Assembly: GCA_013335275.1 (NCBI GenBank)
Contig: JAAXVX010000001.1
Location: 1-13,725, forward strand
Direction: 5' to 3'
DNA: 13,725 nucleotides
Source: Bacteroidales bacterium
Lineage (GTDB): Bacteria > Bacteroidota > Bacteroidia > Bacteroidales > UBA932
Positions within the stretch are counted from its first letter, which is position 1, and each line of letters begins with the position of its first letter. A program made the position numbers and the translations under genes. Shown here piece after piece: positions 1 to 6,948 of the stretch. The notes under the pieces were generated by a model that saw nothing but the letters and a program-made list of their open reading frames with translations, had not been told where the DNA came from and did no database searches.

Positions 1-342
1 GTTAAGGAAATTAAAGTTTTGCGCGAAGAGTTCTACAAAAACCTTTTTGTACCGGGCGAAAATTCTGAATTCAATCAGGAGCTGGAAAAAGCACTCAGGG
101 TTTCCGATTTCCTTGAAATGGGAGAACTCATGGCACTCGATGCTCTCATGAGGAGAGAGTCCTGCGGCGGCCATTTCCGTGAGGAGATGCAAACCGAAGA
201 CGGAGAAACACTCAGAGACGACGAAAACTATATGTATGTGAGTACATGGGAGTATATGGGAGAAGGCAAAGAGCCTGTTAAACACAAGGAACCTCTCAAA
301 TACGAATTTGTGAAAACAGCAACCCGTAACTATAAAGATTAA
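1..342 (+). CDS. frdA: Fumarate reductase / succinate dehydrogenase flavoprotein subunit, C-terminal part (5' cut by window edge)
   Basis: The reading frame is open from base 1, so this is the last 113 residues of a longer protein; the ATG/TTG codons inside it are not its start. The R-R-E-S-C-G-G-H-F-R-E stretch (about residues 52-62 of the fragment) matches the conserved C-terminal Arg/His region of FrdA/SdhA near the dicarboxylate site, and the tail with Y-V-S-T-W-E-Y is typical of the Bacteroidetes form. FrdA carries covalent FAD and interconverts fumarate and succinate on the cytoplasmic side of the membrane complex. The iron-sulfur subunit gene follows after 12 bp, the usual A-B order of the class-B enzyme, whose cytochrome b gene would lie upstream outside the window. 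Whether the enzyme works as reductase or dehydrogenase cannot be read from sequence; reductase is inferred from the anaerobe-like setting. Confidence 0.95.
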   Translation, partial: VKEIKVLREEFYKNLFVPGENSEFNQELEKALRVSDFLEMGELMALDALMRRESCGGHFREEMQTEDGETLRDDENYMYVSTWEYMGEGKEPVKHKEPLKYEFVKTATRNYKD

Positions 343-354
343 GAGAAAACAGAT

Positions 355-1134
355 ATGGACTTTACATTAAAAGTTTGGCGCCAGAAAAGCGCGAAAGACA
401 AGGGAAAGTTCGAGACATATATTGTTAAGAACATCTCACCCGATACATCTTTTCTTGAGATGATGGACATCCTTAACGACCAGCTCATAAGAGAAGGTTG
501 CGACCCCGTAATGGTTGAAAAAGGATGCAAGAGCAACGGACCCGTAGCGTTTGACCATGACTGCAGAGAAGGCATTTGTGGCATGTGTTCGTTGTATATA
601 AACGGAAGAGCACACGGGCCAGACGATGACATTACAACATGTCAGCTTCATATGCGCCATTTTAAAGACGGAGATACTATTACCATTGAACCATGGAGAT
701 CGGCAGGAATGCCTGTTATTAAGGACCTTGTTGTTGACAGGGGAGCTCTTGACAAAATTCTCCAGGCAGGTGGGTATGTATCAGTAAATACAGGTGGCGT
801 TCCTGATGCGAACTCGATTCCAATTCCAAGGGATTTTGCCGAGGAAAGTATGGACGCTGCAGCCTGCGTTGGCTGTGGAGCCTGCATAGCTACCTGCAAA
901 AACGGGTCGGCAATGCTTTTTGTTGCTGCCAGAGTAAGTTCGCTTGCTTTGCTTCCTCAGGGTAAAATCGAGGGCGCGAGAAGAGCAAAAGCGATGGTTG
1001 CCAAAATGGACGAGCTTGGTTTCGGAGCCTGCACAAACACCCGTGCATGTGAACTGGAGTGTCCCAAGAGTATTTCTGTGGCACACATTGCAAGACTTAA
1101 CAGAGAGTTTCTTCTTGCAAAGCTTAAAGACTAA
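355..1134 (+). CDS. frdB: Fumarate reductase / succinate dehydrogenase iron-sulfur subunit
   Basis: The protein of 259 residues carries electrons between the membrane quinone site and the flavoprotein. All expected cluster ligands are visible. C70, C75, C78 and C96 form the [2Fe-2S] site in the N-terminal ferredoxin-like domain. C171-x2-C174-x2-C177 with C236 fits the [4Fe-4S] site, and C181, C226 and C232 fit the [3Fe-4S] site. Spacings between the C-terminal cysteines (6, then 4) equal those of E. coli FrdB as I recall it. The motif [18 protein letters not shown] is characteristic of the Bacteroidetes/epsilonproteobacterial class-B enzyme. The ATG lies 12 bp after the frdA stop, so the two are co-transcribed. 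The gene ends 18 bp before a strong hairpin terminator. The sdhB/frdB naming is ambiguous; the family assignment is not. Confidence 0.97.
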   Translation: MDFTLKVWRQKSAKDKGKFETYIVKNISPDTSFLEMMDILNDQLIREGCDPVMVEKGCKSNGPVAFDHDCREGICGMCSLYINGRAHGPDDDITTCQLHMRHFKDGDTITIEPWRSAGMPVIKDLVVDRGALDKILQAGGYVSVNTGGVPDANSIPIPRDFAEESMDAAACVGCGACIATCKNGSAMLFVAARVSSLALLPQGKIEGARRAKAMVAKMDELGFGACTNTRACELECPKSISVAHIARLNREFLLAKLKD

Positions 1135-1152
1135 CAGTTATACATATATGTA

Positions 1153-1182
1153 AAAAGAGGCCGGTTTAAACCGGCCTCTTTT
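1153..1182. terminator. Perfect 30-bp palindromic bidirectional terminator
   Basis: The arms around GAGGCCGG and CCGGCCTC form a perfect palindrome centred between 1167 and 1168 with a TTTAAA core. Runs of T follow on both strands (CTCTTTTGTT on +, CTCTTTTTAC on -). It lies between the convergent frdB (+) and lipoprotein (-) genes and should end both transcripts. Confidence 0.9.
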
Positions 1183-1207
1183 GTTATAACAGTTAAAAAT
1201 ATAACAA

Positions 1208-1735
1208 TTAAAGAGTAGGTGTTTTCGTATACAGTCCGATAGCTTCAAACTTATCAATGAGTGATATAAACGCAGACTCAGGCGGGTCATTCTCTGTCAG
1301 AATCGAGAAAAGGAGACCCATCAAATAATCTTTCGGATAATATAATTCAAGATATATATTATCGCTGGCTCCGTTTATTCCTTCGGGGAACACGCTGTTC
1401 GTAATTCTAAAGTAGAAATCGGTTTTTGTATAAGTTCCAACAACAGGGGCAGAACTTGTATAGTTGAAAGTAACCGCACTGGTTGCATCAAAAACAATTC
1501 TCTCCGGATTAAACAGAAGTTTGCGAACTTTTTCTTTATTGTCTTTGAGAAATTGTAATGCAACCGGATTTTCTTCGGCATAAACCTGATTATAAACAAT
1601 CCCAAGAGCTGTACCTACTGTGTCAATTTTCCACGAACCCGTGAGGACAATTGGTGCCTGTTCTTTGTTACAACTTGTAAGCGATATAGATAAGACCGCT
1701 AAAGCCATAACAGTAAGAAATCTGTTAAGTTTCAT
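1208..1735 (-). CDS. Putative lipoprotein of unknown function
   Basis: The product has 175 residues. It opens with a classic lipoprotein signal: K3/R5, a hydrophobic stretch at about 6-18, and a lipobox L19-T20-S21-C22, so C22 would be lipidated after signal peptidase II cleavage. The residues after the cysteine are N-K-E-Q, which is not a clear Bacteroidetes surface-export signal, so placement in the inner leaflet or on the cell surface stays open. The mature part begins with G-S-W-K-I-D around residue 33, a start often seen in small Bacteroidetes beta-rich lipocalin-like lipoproteins, and contains many alternating hydrophobic/polar segments. I do not recognise a specific family. It is a single gene, divergent from the alpha/beta hydrolase and closed by the shared terminator with frdB. 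It is a real gene by its signal peptide, coding length and own promoter motif. Confidence 0.8.
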   Translation of the reverse strand: MKLNRFLTVMALAVLSISLTSCNKEQAPIVLTGSWKIDTVGTALGIVYNQVYAEENPVALQFLKDNKEKVRKLLFNPERIVFDATSAVTFNYTSSAPVVGTYTKTDFYFRITNSVFPEGINGASDNIYLELYYPKDYLMGLLFSILTENDPPESAFISLIDKFEAIGLYTKTPTL

Positions 1736-1784
1736 AAAAATACTTTTAAAGTGAATAATAAGTGTAGAATAGGCATTAGCTGCA

Positions 1785-1792
1785 CAAAAGTA
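1785..1792 (-). promoter_or_regulatory. Putative Bacteroidetes -7 promoter element (TACTTTTG) for the lipoprotein gene
   Basis: On the minus strand this reads TACTTTTG, a match to the Bacteroidetes housekeeping sigma -7 motif TAnnTTTG, 49 bp upstream of the lipoprotein ATG. I cannot see a convincing -33 TTTG at the expected distance, so this is a motif-level call only. Confidence 0.5.
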
Positions 1793-1814
1793 TAAAAATT
1801 AGCCAATATTCTAT

Positions 1815-1822
1815 TAAATTTG
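1815..1822 (+). promoter_or_regulatory. Putative Bacteroidetes -7 promoter element (TAAATTTG) for the alpha/beta hydrolase
   Basis: TAAATTTG fits TAnnTTTG and ends 13 bp before the hydrolase ATG, which implies a very short leader of several bases. It faces away from the opposite-strand element at 1785-1792, giving a compact divergent promoter region. No clear -33 box is visible. Confidence 0.5.
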
Positions 1823-1835
1823 TAAAAAAAATAAG

Positions 1836-2630
1836 ATGGAGTATTTTGCTACCTGCAATGGAATCGCTGTTCACATATCTGACAGCCAGAAGGGAGAGAA
1901 GTGTCTGATTTTGCTGCATGGCTATCTGGAAACGCTTAATATTTGGGAGGATTTTATAAAATTGCTTCTCCCCAAAATGCGAATCATATCAATTGATCTT
2001 CCCGGTCACGGGCTGACTGGAACAAACAAGGAGATAAATACAATAGAGTTTTCTGCAGATGTTGTACGCGCAGTACTTGAGAAATGCGGTGTGCAAAAAA
2101 CATATATTATGGGGCACTCTATGGGCGGATACATAGCAATTGAAGCAGTAAAAAGGTATCCTCTGCTCTTTGAAGGTCTTGCGCTCATGCACTCGGTCCC
2201 TTTTGCAGATACACCTGAAAAAAAGACAGACAGGGACAGGGAAATATCTCTTATCAAACAGGCAAAATTGCAGACAATAGCCCGCCTGGGTATTCCAAAG
2301 ATGTTTTCGCCCAATAATTTAAGAAGAATGGACGAAAAGATATTTGAAATAATTGAACTGACCGAAACTCATGATCCCGAAGGAATAGCTGCTTCAGTGG
2401 AGGGGCTTAAGGTAAGGCCGGACAATTTCGAATTTCTGAAGGAATGTAAAACGCCTCTTATTATGTTTTTCGGTGCAGAAGATTATCATATTCCCGCGGA
2501 AAGGGCCGAACTTCTGGCAAAAGAGCTGTCTAATGCGGAAACGGTATTTTTAGCCAATTCCGGACACAATGGCTTTCTTGAGGAGCCAGTAGCTGTACAA
2601 AGCGCATTGGAGCGCTTCATGGCCCTGTAA
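1836..2630 (+). CDS. Alpha/beta-fold hydrolase
   Basis: The protein has 264 residues, the standard size for a single-domain alpha/beta hydrolase. The oxyanion-hole motif L-L-H-G-Y is at 26-30 and I-D-L-P-G-H-G is at 53-59. The nucleophile elbow is G93-H94-S95-M96-G97-G98, with S95 as catalytic serine. The likely acid is D216 in F-G-A-E-D, and the catalytic histidine is H244 in N-S-G-H-N-G-F. No signal peptide is seen, so it is probably cytoplasmic. The cap region (about 125-190) is what sets substrate choice and cannot be interpreted here; esterase, lipase-like or MenH-like roles are all possible. An exported peptidase gene follows after 32 bp on the same strand and may be co-transcribed. Confidence 0.93.
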   Translation: MEYFATCNGIAVHISDSQKGEKCLILLHGYLETLNIWEDFIKLLLPKMRIISIDLPGHGLTGTNKEINTIEFSADVVRAVLEKCGVQKTYIMGHSMGGYIAIEAVKRYPLLFEGLALMHSVPFADTPEKKTDRDREISLIKQAKLQTIARLGIPKMFSPNNLRRMDEKIFEIIELTETHDPEGIAASVEGLKVRPDNFEFLKECKTPLIMFFGAEDYHIPAERAELLAKELSNAETVFLANSGHNGFLEEPVAVQSALERFMAL

Positions 2631-2662
2631 CGATATATTTCATCACTAATATTAACTCTTTC

Positions 2663-3811
2663 ATGAAGAATTTTTTGTTTTTGCCGGTATTGTGCCTGAT
2701 TATCTTTAATAATCAGCTTTATTCACAGAATACACTCCGCGACTATGGCGTTAAAATTGGAGTGATGAAAACAGGAAAAAATAATGCAATAACTGATGTT
2801 CCCGGCGTAAAAGTCGGTCACAAAACTTTAATCTCGGGTGAGGATATAAGAACCGGGGTAACGGCAATTGTTCCGCATGAAGGAAACCTGTTCAGAAAAA
2901 AAGTTCCCGCAGCGATATTTGTTGGCAACGGATTTGGAAAACTTGCAGGATATACTCAGGTTAAAGAGCTTGGAAACATTGAAACTCCGGTTATTTTAAC
3001 AAACACAATGAGCGTGGCGGCTGCTCTTGACGCACTGATAACATACACTCTTGCCCAGGAGGGAAATGGAACAATCGGATCTGTTAACGGCATAGTTGGA
3101 GAAACAAATGACGGAGGGCTTAATGACATAAGAGCAAGAGTTGTAAAGCCGGCTGATGTTCTTGAGGCAATTGCAAATGCGAAGTCGGGAATAGTTGAAC
3201 AGGGTGGGGTAGGCGCCGGAACGGGAACAATATGTTTTGGATTTAAGGGAGGGATTGGAACATCGTCCCGGGTTCTTCCTAAGTCTCTGGGTGGTTACAC
3301 AGTGGGAGTTCTTGTCCAGACAAATTACGGAGGAGTTCTTGAGGTTGCAGGAGCCCCTGTTGGTCAAATGCTTAACAACTATAGCTATAGAAACAATATT
3401 ATGCAGGATGCCGATGGCTCTTGTATGATTGTAGTTATTACAGATGCTCCGCTTACTTCAAGAAATCTTGAAAGGGTGGCAAAGAGAGCATTTATGGGGC
3501 TGGCAAAAAGCGGTGGCATTGCTTCAAACGGAAGCGGGGACTATATAATTGCAATGTCTGTAGCAAAAGAGAATTTACTTGACGAGTCCTCGGAATTTTA
3601 TTTGCCTAAAGAACTTCAGAATGATGCTGTTTCTCCTGTATTTATGGCAACAATAGAGGCTACCGAAGAGGCTCTCATTAATTCGCTTGTCGCAGCAAAA
3701 ACCATGAAAGGATATAAAGGCAAAGTAGTGGAGGAGCTACCAAAGGAAATTATCAAAAGGATAGCGGCCGGCATGAATCTCGGCAACCATTCTGTACAAA
3801 TCGTTCCTTAG
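2663..3811 (+). CDS. Exported P1-family (DmpA/S58-type) aminopeptidase
   Basis: The protein has 382 residues. Residues 1-21 look like a Sec signal peptide (K2, hydrophobic 4-16, possible cleavage after L-Y-S21), so the enzyme should act in the periplasm. The rest matches the DmpA/BapA N-terminal-nucleophile family: an I-T-D-V-P-G-V-K-V-G-H opening (43-53), G-E-T-N-D-G-G-L-N-D-I-R-A (146-158), G-A-G-T-G (184-188), V-Q-T-N-Y-G (218-223) and D-G-S-C-M-I-V-V-I-T-D-A-P-L (251-264). By family knowledge the precursor cuts itself before a serine. G252|S253 fits, and N221 sits 32 residues before it, the same distance I recall between Asn218 and Ser250 of DmpA. Known members release N-terminal residues from peptides or amides; the substrate here is unknown. 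The last 25 codons overlap hflX on the other strand. Confidence 0.92.
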   Translation: MKNFLFLPVLCLIIFNNQLYSQNTLRDYGVKIGVMKTGKNNAITDVPGVKVGHKTLISGEDIRTGVTAIVPHEGNLFRKKVPAAIFVGNGFGKLAGYTQVKELGNIETPVILTNTMSVAAALDALITYTLAQEGNGTIGSVNGIVGETNDGGLNDIRARVVKPADVLEAIANAKSGIVEQGGVGAGTGTICFGFKGGIGTSSRVLPKSLGGYTVGVLVQTNYGGVLEVAGAPVGQMLNNYSYRNNIMQDADGSCMIVVITDAPLTSRNLERVAKRAFMGLAKSGGIASNGSGDYIIAMSVAKENLLDESSEFYLPKELQNDAVSPVFMATIEATEEALINSLVAAKTMKGYKGKVVEELPKEIIKRIAAGMNLGNHSVQIVP

Positions 3812-4921
3812 TTTGTCAATCTGAATTTTTTCCCTTGCAGAAATAAAAATACATGGAGCATTTTCTTTGCCCATCCAGGAATTCTGCAATTCGGCTATTG
3901 TGTAGTTCTCTTTCTTTTTAGGACCTAAGTCAAATTCGTCCTGAGGAATATACTTATATGCGTCTATCTTGTTAAAAACAAGAAATACAGGCTTGTTCTT
4001 TGCTCCTATTTCGTTTAAAGTATCACGGACCACATTTATCTGCTCTTCAAAATTAGGATGTGAGATATCTACAACGTGCATAAGAATATCAGATTCTCTA
4101 ACCTCATCCAGGGTGCTTTTGAAAGACTCTACAAGCTGGTGTGGAAGTTTCCTTATAAAACCAACGGTATCGCTAAGAAGAAACGGGACATTTTCGATAA
4201 CAACTTTTCGCACTGTTGTATCCAGAGTTGCAAAAAGTTTATTTTCGGCAAAAACATCACTTTTAGCCAGCAGGTTCATTAGTGTGCTTTTGCCAACATT
4301 TGTATAGCCAACAAGAGAGATTCTCACCATATTGCCTCTGTTTCCCCTCTGTGAGGCCATCTGCTTGTCTATCTTCTTCAGTTGTTCTTTTAACCGGCTG
4401 ATTTTATCAAGGATTATGCGTCGGTCGGTCTCAATCTGACTCTCACCCGGACCTCTCATTCCTATACCGCCTCTCTGGCGCTCGAGGTGGGTCCACATTC
4501 TTGTCAGCCTGGGCAGTAAATACTGATATTGAGCAAGTTCTACCTGCGTTTTCGCATATGCTGTCTTAGCTCTTTTTGCAAAAATGTCAAGTATGAGATT
4601 TGTTCTGTCAAGAATCCTGCATTCGAGTTCTCTTTCAATGTTTCTTAACTGAGAAGGAGTTAGTTCGTCGTCGAATATTACAAGACTGATATTTTGTTCT
4701 TTGATATATGCCTTTAGCTCTTCGAGTTTACCGGATCCGATATATGTCTTGGGGTTTGGCTTATCTACTTTTTGTATGAATCGTTTGTCGGTAACGGCTC
4801 CGGCGGTTTCGGCAAGAAACTCCAGTTCATCGAGATATTCAATGACTTTTTGTTCGTCTTCGTTTTGCTTGATAACACCAACAAAAACGGCTTTTTCAAT
4901 AAAATTGTCCTGTTCGGTCAT
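3737..4921 (-). CDS. hflX: Ribosome-associated GTPase HflX
   Basis: The protein has 394 residues. The N-terminal HflX domain covers about 1-145 and includes K-T-Y-I-G-S-G-K (58-65), typical of the family. The glycine-rich linker G-G-I-G-M-R-G-P-G-E-S-Q is at 151-162, followed by a coiled-coil-like helix (about 165-195). The GTPase domain has G1 G-Y-T-N-V-G-K-S (205-212), G2 T-L-D-T-T (232-236), G3 D-T-V-G (251-254), G4 N-K-I-D (317-320) and G5 S-A-R-E-K (361-365), all intact. HflX binds the 50S subunit and rescues stalled or hibernating ribosomes under stress. The C-terminal end R-Y-P-F-D-N-F-L-W matches the usual end of Bacteroidetes HflX, so the tail overlapping the peptidase gene is genuine. 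It starts 17 bp beyond the terminator of tonB, so it probably has its own promoter, though I could not identify one. Confidence 0.97.
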   Translation of the reverse strand: MTEQDNFIEKAVFVGVIKQNEDEQKVIEYLDELEFLAETAGAVTDKRFIQKVDKPNPKTYIGSGKLEELKAYIKEQNISLVIFDDELTPSQLRNIERELECRILDRTNLILDIFAKRAKTAYAKTQVELAQYQYLLPRLTRMWTHLERQRGGIGMRGPGESQIETDRRIILDKISRLKEQLKKIDKQMASQRGNRGNMVRISLVGYTNVGKSTLMNLLAKSDVFAENKLFATLDTTVRKVVIENVPFLLSDTVGFIRKLPHQLVESFKSTLDEVRESDILMHVVDISHPNFEEQINVVRDTLNEIGAKNKPVFLVFNKIDAYKYIPQDEFDLGPKKKENYTIAELQNSWMGKENAPCIFISAREKIQIDKLRNDLYRMVAEIHAGRYPFDNFLW

Positions 4922-4937
4922 CTGTCTTTAGTAAAGA

Positions 4938-4965
4938 AAAGGCTGCTTCTTATGAGGCAGCCTTT
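4938..4965 (-). terminator. Intrinsic terminator after tonB
   Basis: The arms AAAGGCTGC (4938-4946) and GCAGCCTTT (4957-4965) are perfectly complementary and can extend inward by a G-U pair plus two more pairs around a TTAT loop. On the minus strand the stem is followed by a TTTTCTTT tract. It lies 21 bp after the tonB stop and just ahead of hflX. Confidence 0.85.
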
Positions 4966-4986
4966 GTCCATATTTTTCAAAATTAA

Positions 4987-5679
4987 TTATCTTAATTGGA
5001 AAATAACAGGGAATGTGTAACGAACCTTAACTGGTTTGTTCCTTTGTTTTCCCGGTTTCCATTTAGGTGAAGAAGCAACAACGCGGGCAGCTTCTTTATC
5101 AAGTGAAGCATCAACACCTCTGACAACCTTTACGTCACTAACACTACCATCGGTACCAACGAGAAACTGAAGTATAACACGACCCTGAACGCTGTTTTCC
5201 TTAGCGATTTCGGGATAAACCAGTTTACTTGCAACCCATTTTGTAAATGTATTTTCGTCACCACCCTGGAATGTTGGTTTTTCTTCTACAATTGTGAAAG
5301 GAATCTCTTCTTCTACAATTACCTCTTCAACAGCTCCCTTAACATAGTCTTTAATTTCCACGCCAAGTTTCTTGTCGTCTTCTGTGTTAATAACGAGGTC
5401 ATTTTTAATGTTCATGTCGTCATCAACAATTTCGATAACGTCCGAAACTGTAGGAATTTTTGGCATTTCTGCAGGAGGCGGAGGGGTATCGTTAGTGATG
5501 GGGATTAACTCCTCTTCAATTACAACTGCGTTTTCAGTTCCGGTTTGTGATGTGCTTTTATCGTAGCTTTTCCATTCGAAAGCCAGTAACACAAGTAAAA
5601 GTGTTGCAACCAGACCAATTTCCGTGAACAGCAGCTTCTTGTTTTCGAGATTTGCTTTAGGCGTTTTCTTTATTTCCAT
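4987..5679 (-). CDS. tonB: TonB-family energy transducer
   Basis: The protein has 230 residues and the layout of a TonB protein. A short basic cytoplasmic N-terminus (1-15) is followed by one membrane helix (about 17-34) and a periplasmic linker with P-P-P-P at 66-69 and acidic stretches (about 53-135). The C-terminal TonB domain (about 148-230) has conserved L-V-Y-P-E-I-A-K (153-160), G-R-V-I-L-Q-F-L-V-G-T-D-G-S-V (166-180) and a W-K-P-G-K stretch at 207-211. It couples the proton-motive force, through ExbB/ExbD, to outer-membrane TonB-dependent receptors such as SusC-like transporters. No exbB, exbD or receptor gene is adjacent, so this is an orphan tonB, and the partner receptor is unknown. 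The ATG chosen gives the full N-terminal helix. A terminator follows the gene, and a -7 promoter motif lies 61 bp upstream. Confidence 0.95.
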   Translation of the reverse strand: MEIKKTPKANLENKKLLFTEIGLVATLLLVLLAFEWKSYDKSTSQTGTENAVVIEEELIPITNDTPPPPAEMPKIPTVSDVIEIVDDDMNIKNDLVINTEDDKKLGVEIKDYVKGAVEEVIVEEEIPFTIVEEKPTFQGGDENTFTKWVASKLVYPEIAKENSVQGRVILQFLVGTDGSVSDVKVVRGVDASLDKEAARVVASSPKWKPGKQRNKPVKVRYTFPVIFQLR

Positions 5680-5740
5680 GTCTTTGTTATGTATACAAAT
5701 GGTTATCGAATCGTAAAATTAGAAAGAAATAATTATTTGA

Positions 5741-5748
5741 CAAAAGTA
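5741..5748 (-). promoter_or_regulatory. Putative Bacteroidetes -7 promoter element (TACTTTTG) for tonB
   Basis: The minus strand reads TACTTTTG, matching TAnnTTTG, 61 bp before the tonB ATG, so the leader would be about 50-55 bases. A clear -33 TTTG is not visible. The consensus DnaA box ends 2 bp upstream of this element. Confidence 0.5.
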
Positions 5749-5750
5749 AT

Positions 5751-5759
5751 TGTGGATAA
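5751..5759 (-). promoter_or_regulatory. Consensus DnaA box (TTATCCACA)
   Basis: The minus strand reads TTATCCACA, an exact match to the DnaA-box consensus TTATNCACA, in an AT-rich gene-free stretch and directly upstream of the putative tonB -7 element. A match of this quality is expected by chance roughly once per few tens of kilobases on two strands, so position rather than the match alone makes it worth listing. Confidence 0.4.
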
Positions 5760-5835
5760 ACTTTTATAAAAAATTACTAAATGCAAGATAATGAGGAGAA
5801 TAAATTTTTTAATGATTGTTAAAAACTTTTTAAAG

Positions 5836-5909
<74 letters not shown>

Positions 5910-5911
5910 AT

Positions 5912-5940
5912 ATATTTTGCACCGCAAAGATGCAAAATAT
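5912..5940. repeat. Inverted repeat between mdh and tRNA-Ala
   Basis: The 10-bp arms ATATTTTGCA (5912-5921) and TGCAAAATAT (5931-5940) are perfectly complementary around a 9-bp spacer. The repeat starts 3 bp upstream of the mature tRNA 5' end and 11 bp past the mdh stop. There is no T-run, so a standard terminator is unlikely; a processing signal, operator or chance AT-rich palindrome are alternatives. Confidence 0.5.
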
Positions 5941-5951
5941 TTTGAATTTTA

Positions 5952-6893
5952 CTAAATCAAATTTAGGTCCTTTAGCACCTGATTAGTTGACCTTACCGAA
6001 TCTGCGCTCTTCTGGAATTCTGCTTTCTCTTCTGCGTTGAGGTTGAGTTCAACAATTCTTTCCCATCCGTGTCTGCCCACAACTACAGGAACACCAAGGC
6101 ATATATCTTCTTGTGAGAATTCGCCCTCAAGCATAACGCTGCAAGGATAAATCTTTTTTTCATCGAGTACGATAGATCTGACAAGTGCTGCAGCTGCTGC
6201 ACCGGGAGCATACCAGGCAGATGTTCCCAGGTGTTTTGTGAGAGTTGCACCACCAACCATAGTGTCTTTAGCTACCTGTGCAAGCACTTCGCCGGAAAGC
6301 AGTTCGTTTACCGGAATGCCTCTTAAGTTTGCAAATCTTGTTAACGGAATCATGGTTGTATCCCCATGACCACCGATAACCATGCCGGCTACGTCACTTG
6401 CAGGAGAGTCCAGAGCTTTTCTTAAATAATATACGAATCTGTTGCTGTCAAGGATACCGCCCATGCCAATTACTTTGTTCTTGGCAAGCTTGGTCCTTTT
6501 CAGTGTTAAATAAGTCATTGTATCCATTGGATTTGAAATCATCACAAATACTGCATTAGGTGAGTATTTCAGTGCGTTTTCAACGACGTTGTTTACTATC
6601 TCTGCGTTTGTGCTGATAAGCTCTTCCCTGGTCATACCGGGTTTACGTGGAAGACCAGATGTAACAACAATTACCTTTGATTTGGCTGTTGCTTCATAAT
6701 CATTTGTTACTCCGGTTATTTTTGTATCGAATCTGAGGAGCTTCGCGGTTTGCATCATATCAATCGCTTTTCCTTCTGCAATACCGGGTTTAATATCCAA
6801 CAATACAATTTCGCCAGCGAATTGCATCATATTCATCGCATTGACACAAGTGGCTCCAACATTCCCGGCACCAATAACACTTACCTTTGACAT
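5952..6893 (-). CDS. mdh: Malate dehydrogenase (NAD-dependent, LDH-like type)
   Basis: The protein has 313 residues, the normal length for the LDH-like malate dehydrogenase group. The Rossmann motif is G8-A-G-N-V-G13. D33 at the end of the second strand (L-L-D-I) indicates NAD(H) rather than NADP(H). The substrate loop L-P-R83-K-P-G-M-T-R89 has the two arginines that favour malate/oxaloacetate over lactate/pyruvate. The catalytic pair is D149 (I-L-D-S-N-R, with R152) and H176 (G-G-H-G-D). It interconverts oxaloacetate and malate. In an anaerobe with fumarate reductase it would run toward malate as part of succinate formation, which is an inference from frdAB in the same window. The ATG is immediately followed by the Rossmann strand, which fixes the start. 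Confidence 0.97.
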   Translation of the reverse strand: MSKVSVIGAGNVGATCVNAMNMMQFAGEIVLLDIKPGIAEGKAIDMMQTAKLLRFDTKITGVTNDYEATAKSKVIVVTSGLPRKPGMTREELISTNAEIVNNVVENALKYSPNAVFVMISNPMDTMTYLTLKRTKLAKNKVIGMGGILDSNRFVYYLRKALDSPASDVAGMVIGGHGDTTMIPLTRFANLRGIPVNELLSGEVLAQVAKDTMVGGATLTKHLGTSAWYAPGAAAAALVRSIVLDEKKIYPCSVMLEGEFSQEDICLGVPVVVGRHGWERIVELNLNAEEKAEFQKSADSVRSTNQVLKDLNLI

Positions 6894-6923
6894 AATTTTA
6901 AAATTTTAATTTATATATTTTAG

Positions 6924-6931
6924 TAGTTTTG
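6924..6931 (+). promoter_or_regulatory. Putative Bacteroidetes -7 promoter element (TAGTTTTG) for the AhpD-like/ybeY/mnmG operon
   Basis: TAGTTTTG fits TAnnTTTG and ends 17 bp before the ATG of the first gene in the operon, in the 55-bp AT-rich gap divergent from mdh. No convincing -33 TTTG is seen at the usual distance. Confidence 0.5.
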
Positions 6932-6948
6932 CAGCAAATAATAAAAAC

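Larger units (their letters stand above)
5680..5835. other. AT-rich intergenic region between tonB and tRNA-Ala
   Basis: This 156-bp stretch has no convincing gene. It holds a putative tonB promoter motif, one consensus DnaA box and a weak T/A-rich palindrome (TTAAAAA and TTTTTAA arms, 5819-5833) that could help end the tRNA transcript. It is clearly more A+T-rich than the flanking genes. Confidence 0.7.

Noticed and set aside
1375..1605. Alternative minus-strand frame inside the lipoprotein gene
   Set aside because: A frame shadow without start context or family features, whereas the 175-residue lipoprotein frame has a clear signal peptide.
4075..4083. CGTGCATAA as a DnaA box
   Set aside because: One mismatch to the consensus and inside hflX; not clustered with other boxes.
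5819..5833. TTAAAAA/TTTTTAA palindrome as a firm terminator for tRNA-Ala
   Set aside because: The stem is pure A/T with a one-base centre and could hardly form a stable hairpin; kept only as a remark in the intergenic entry.
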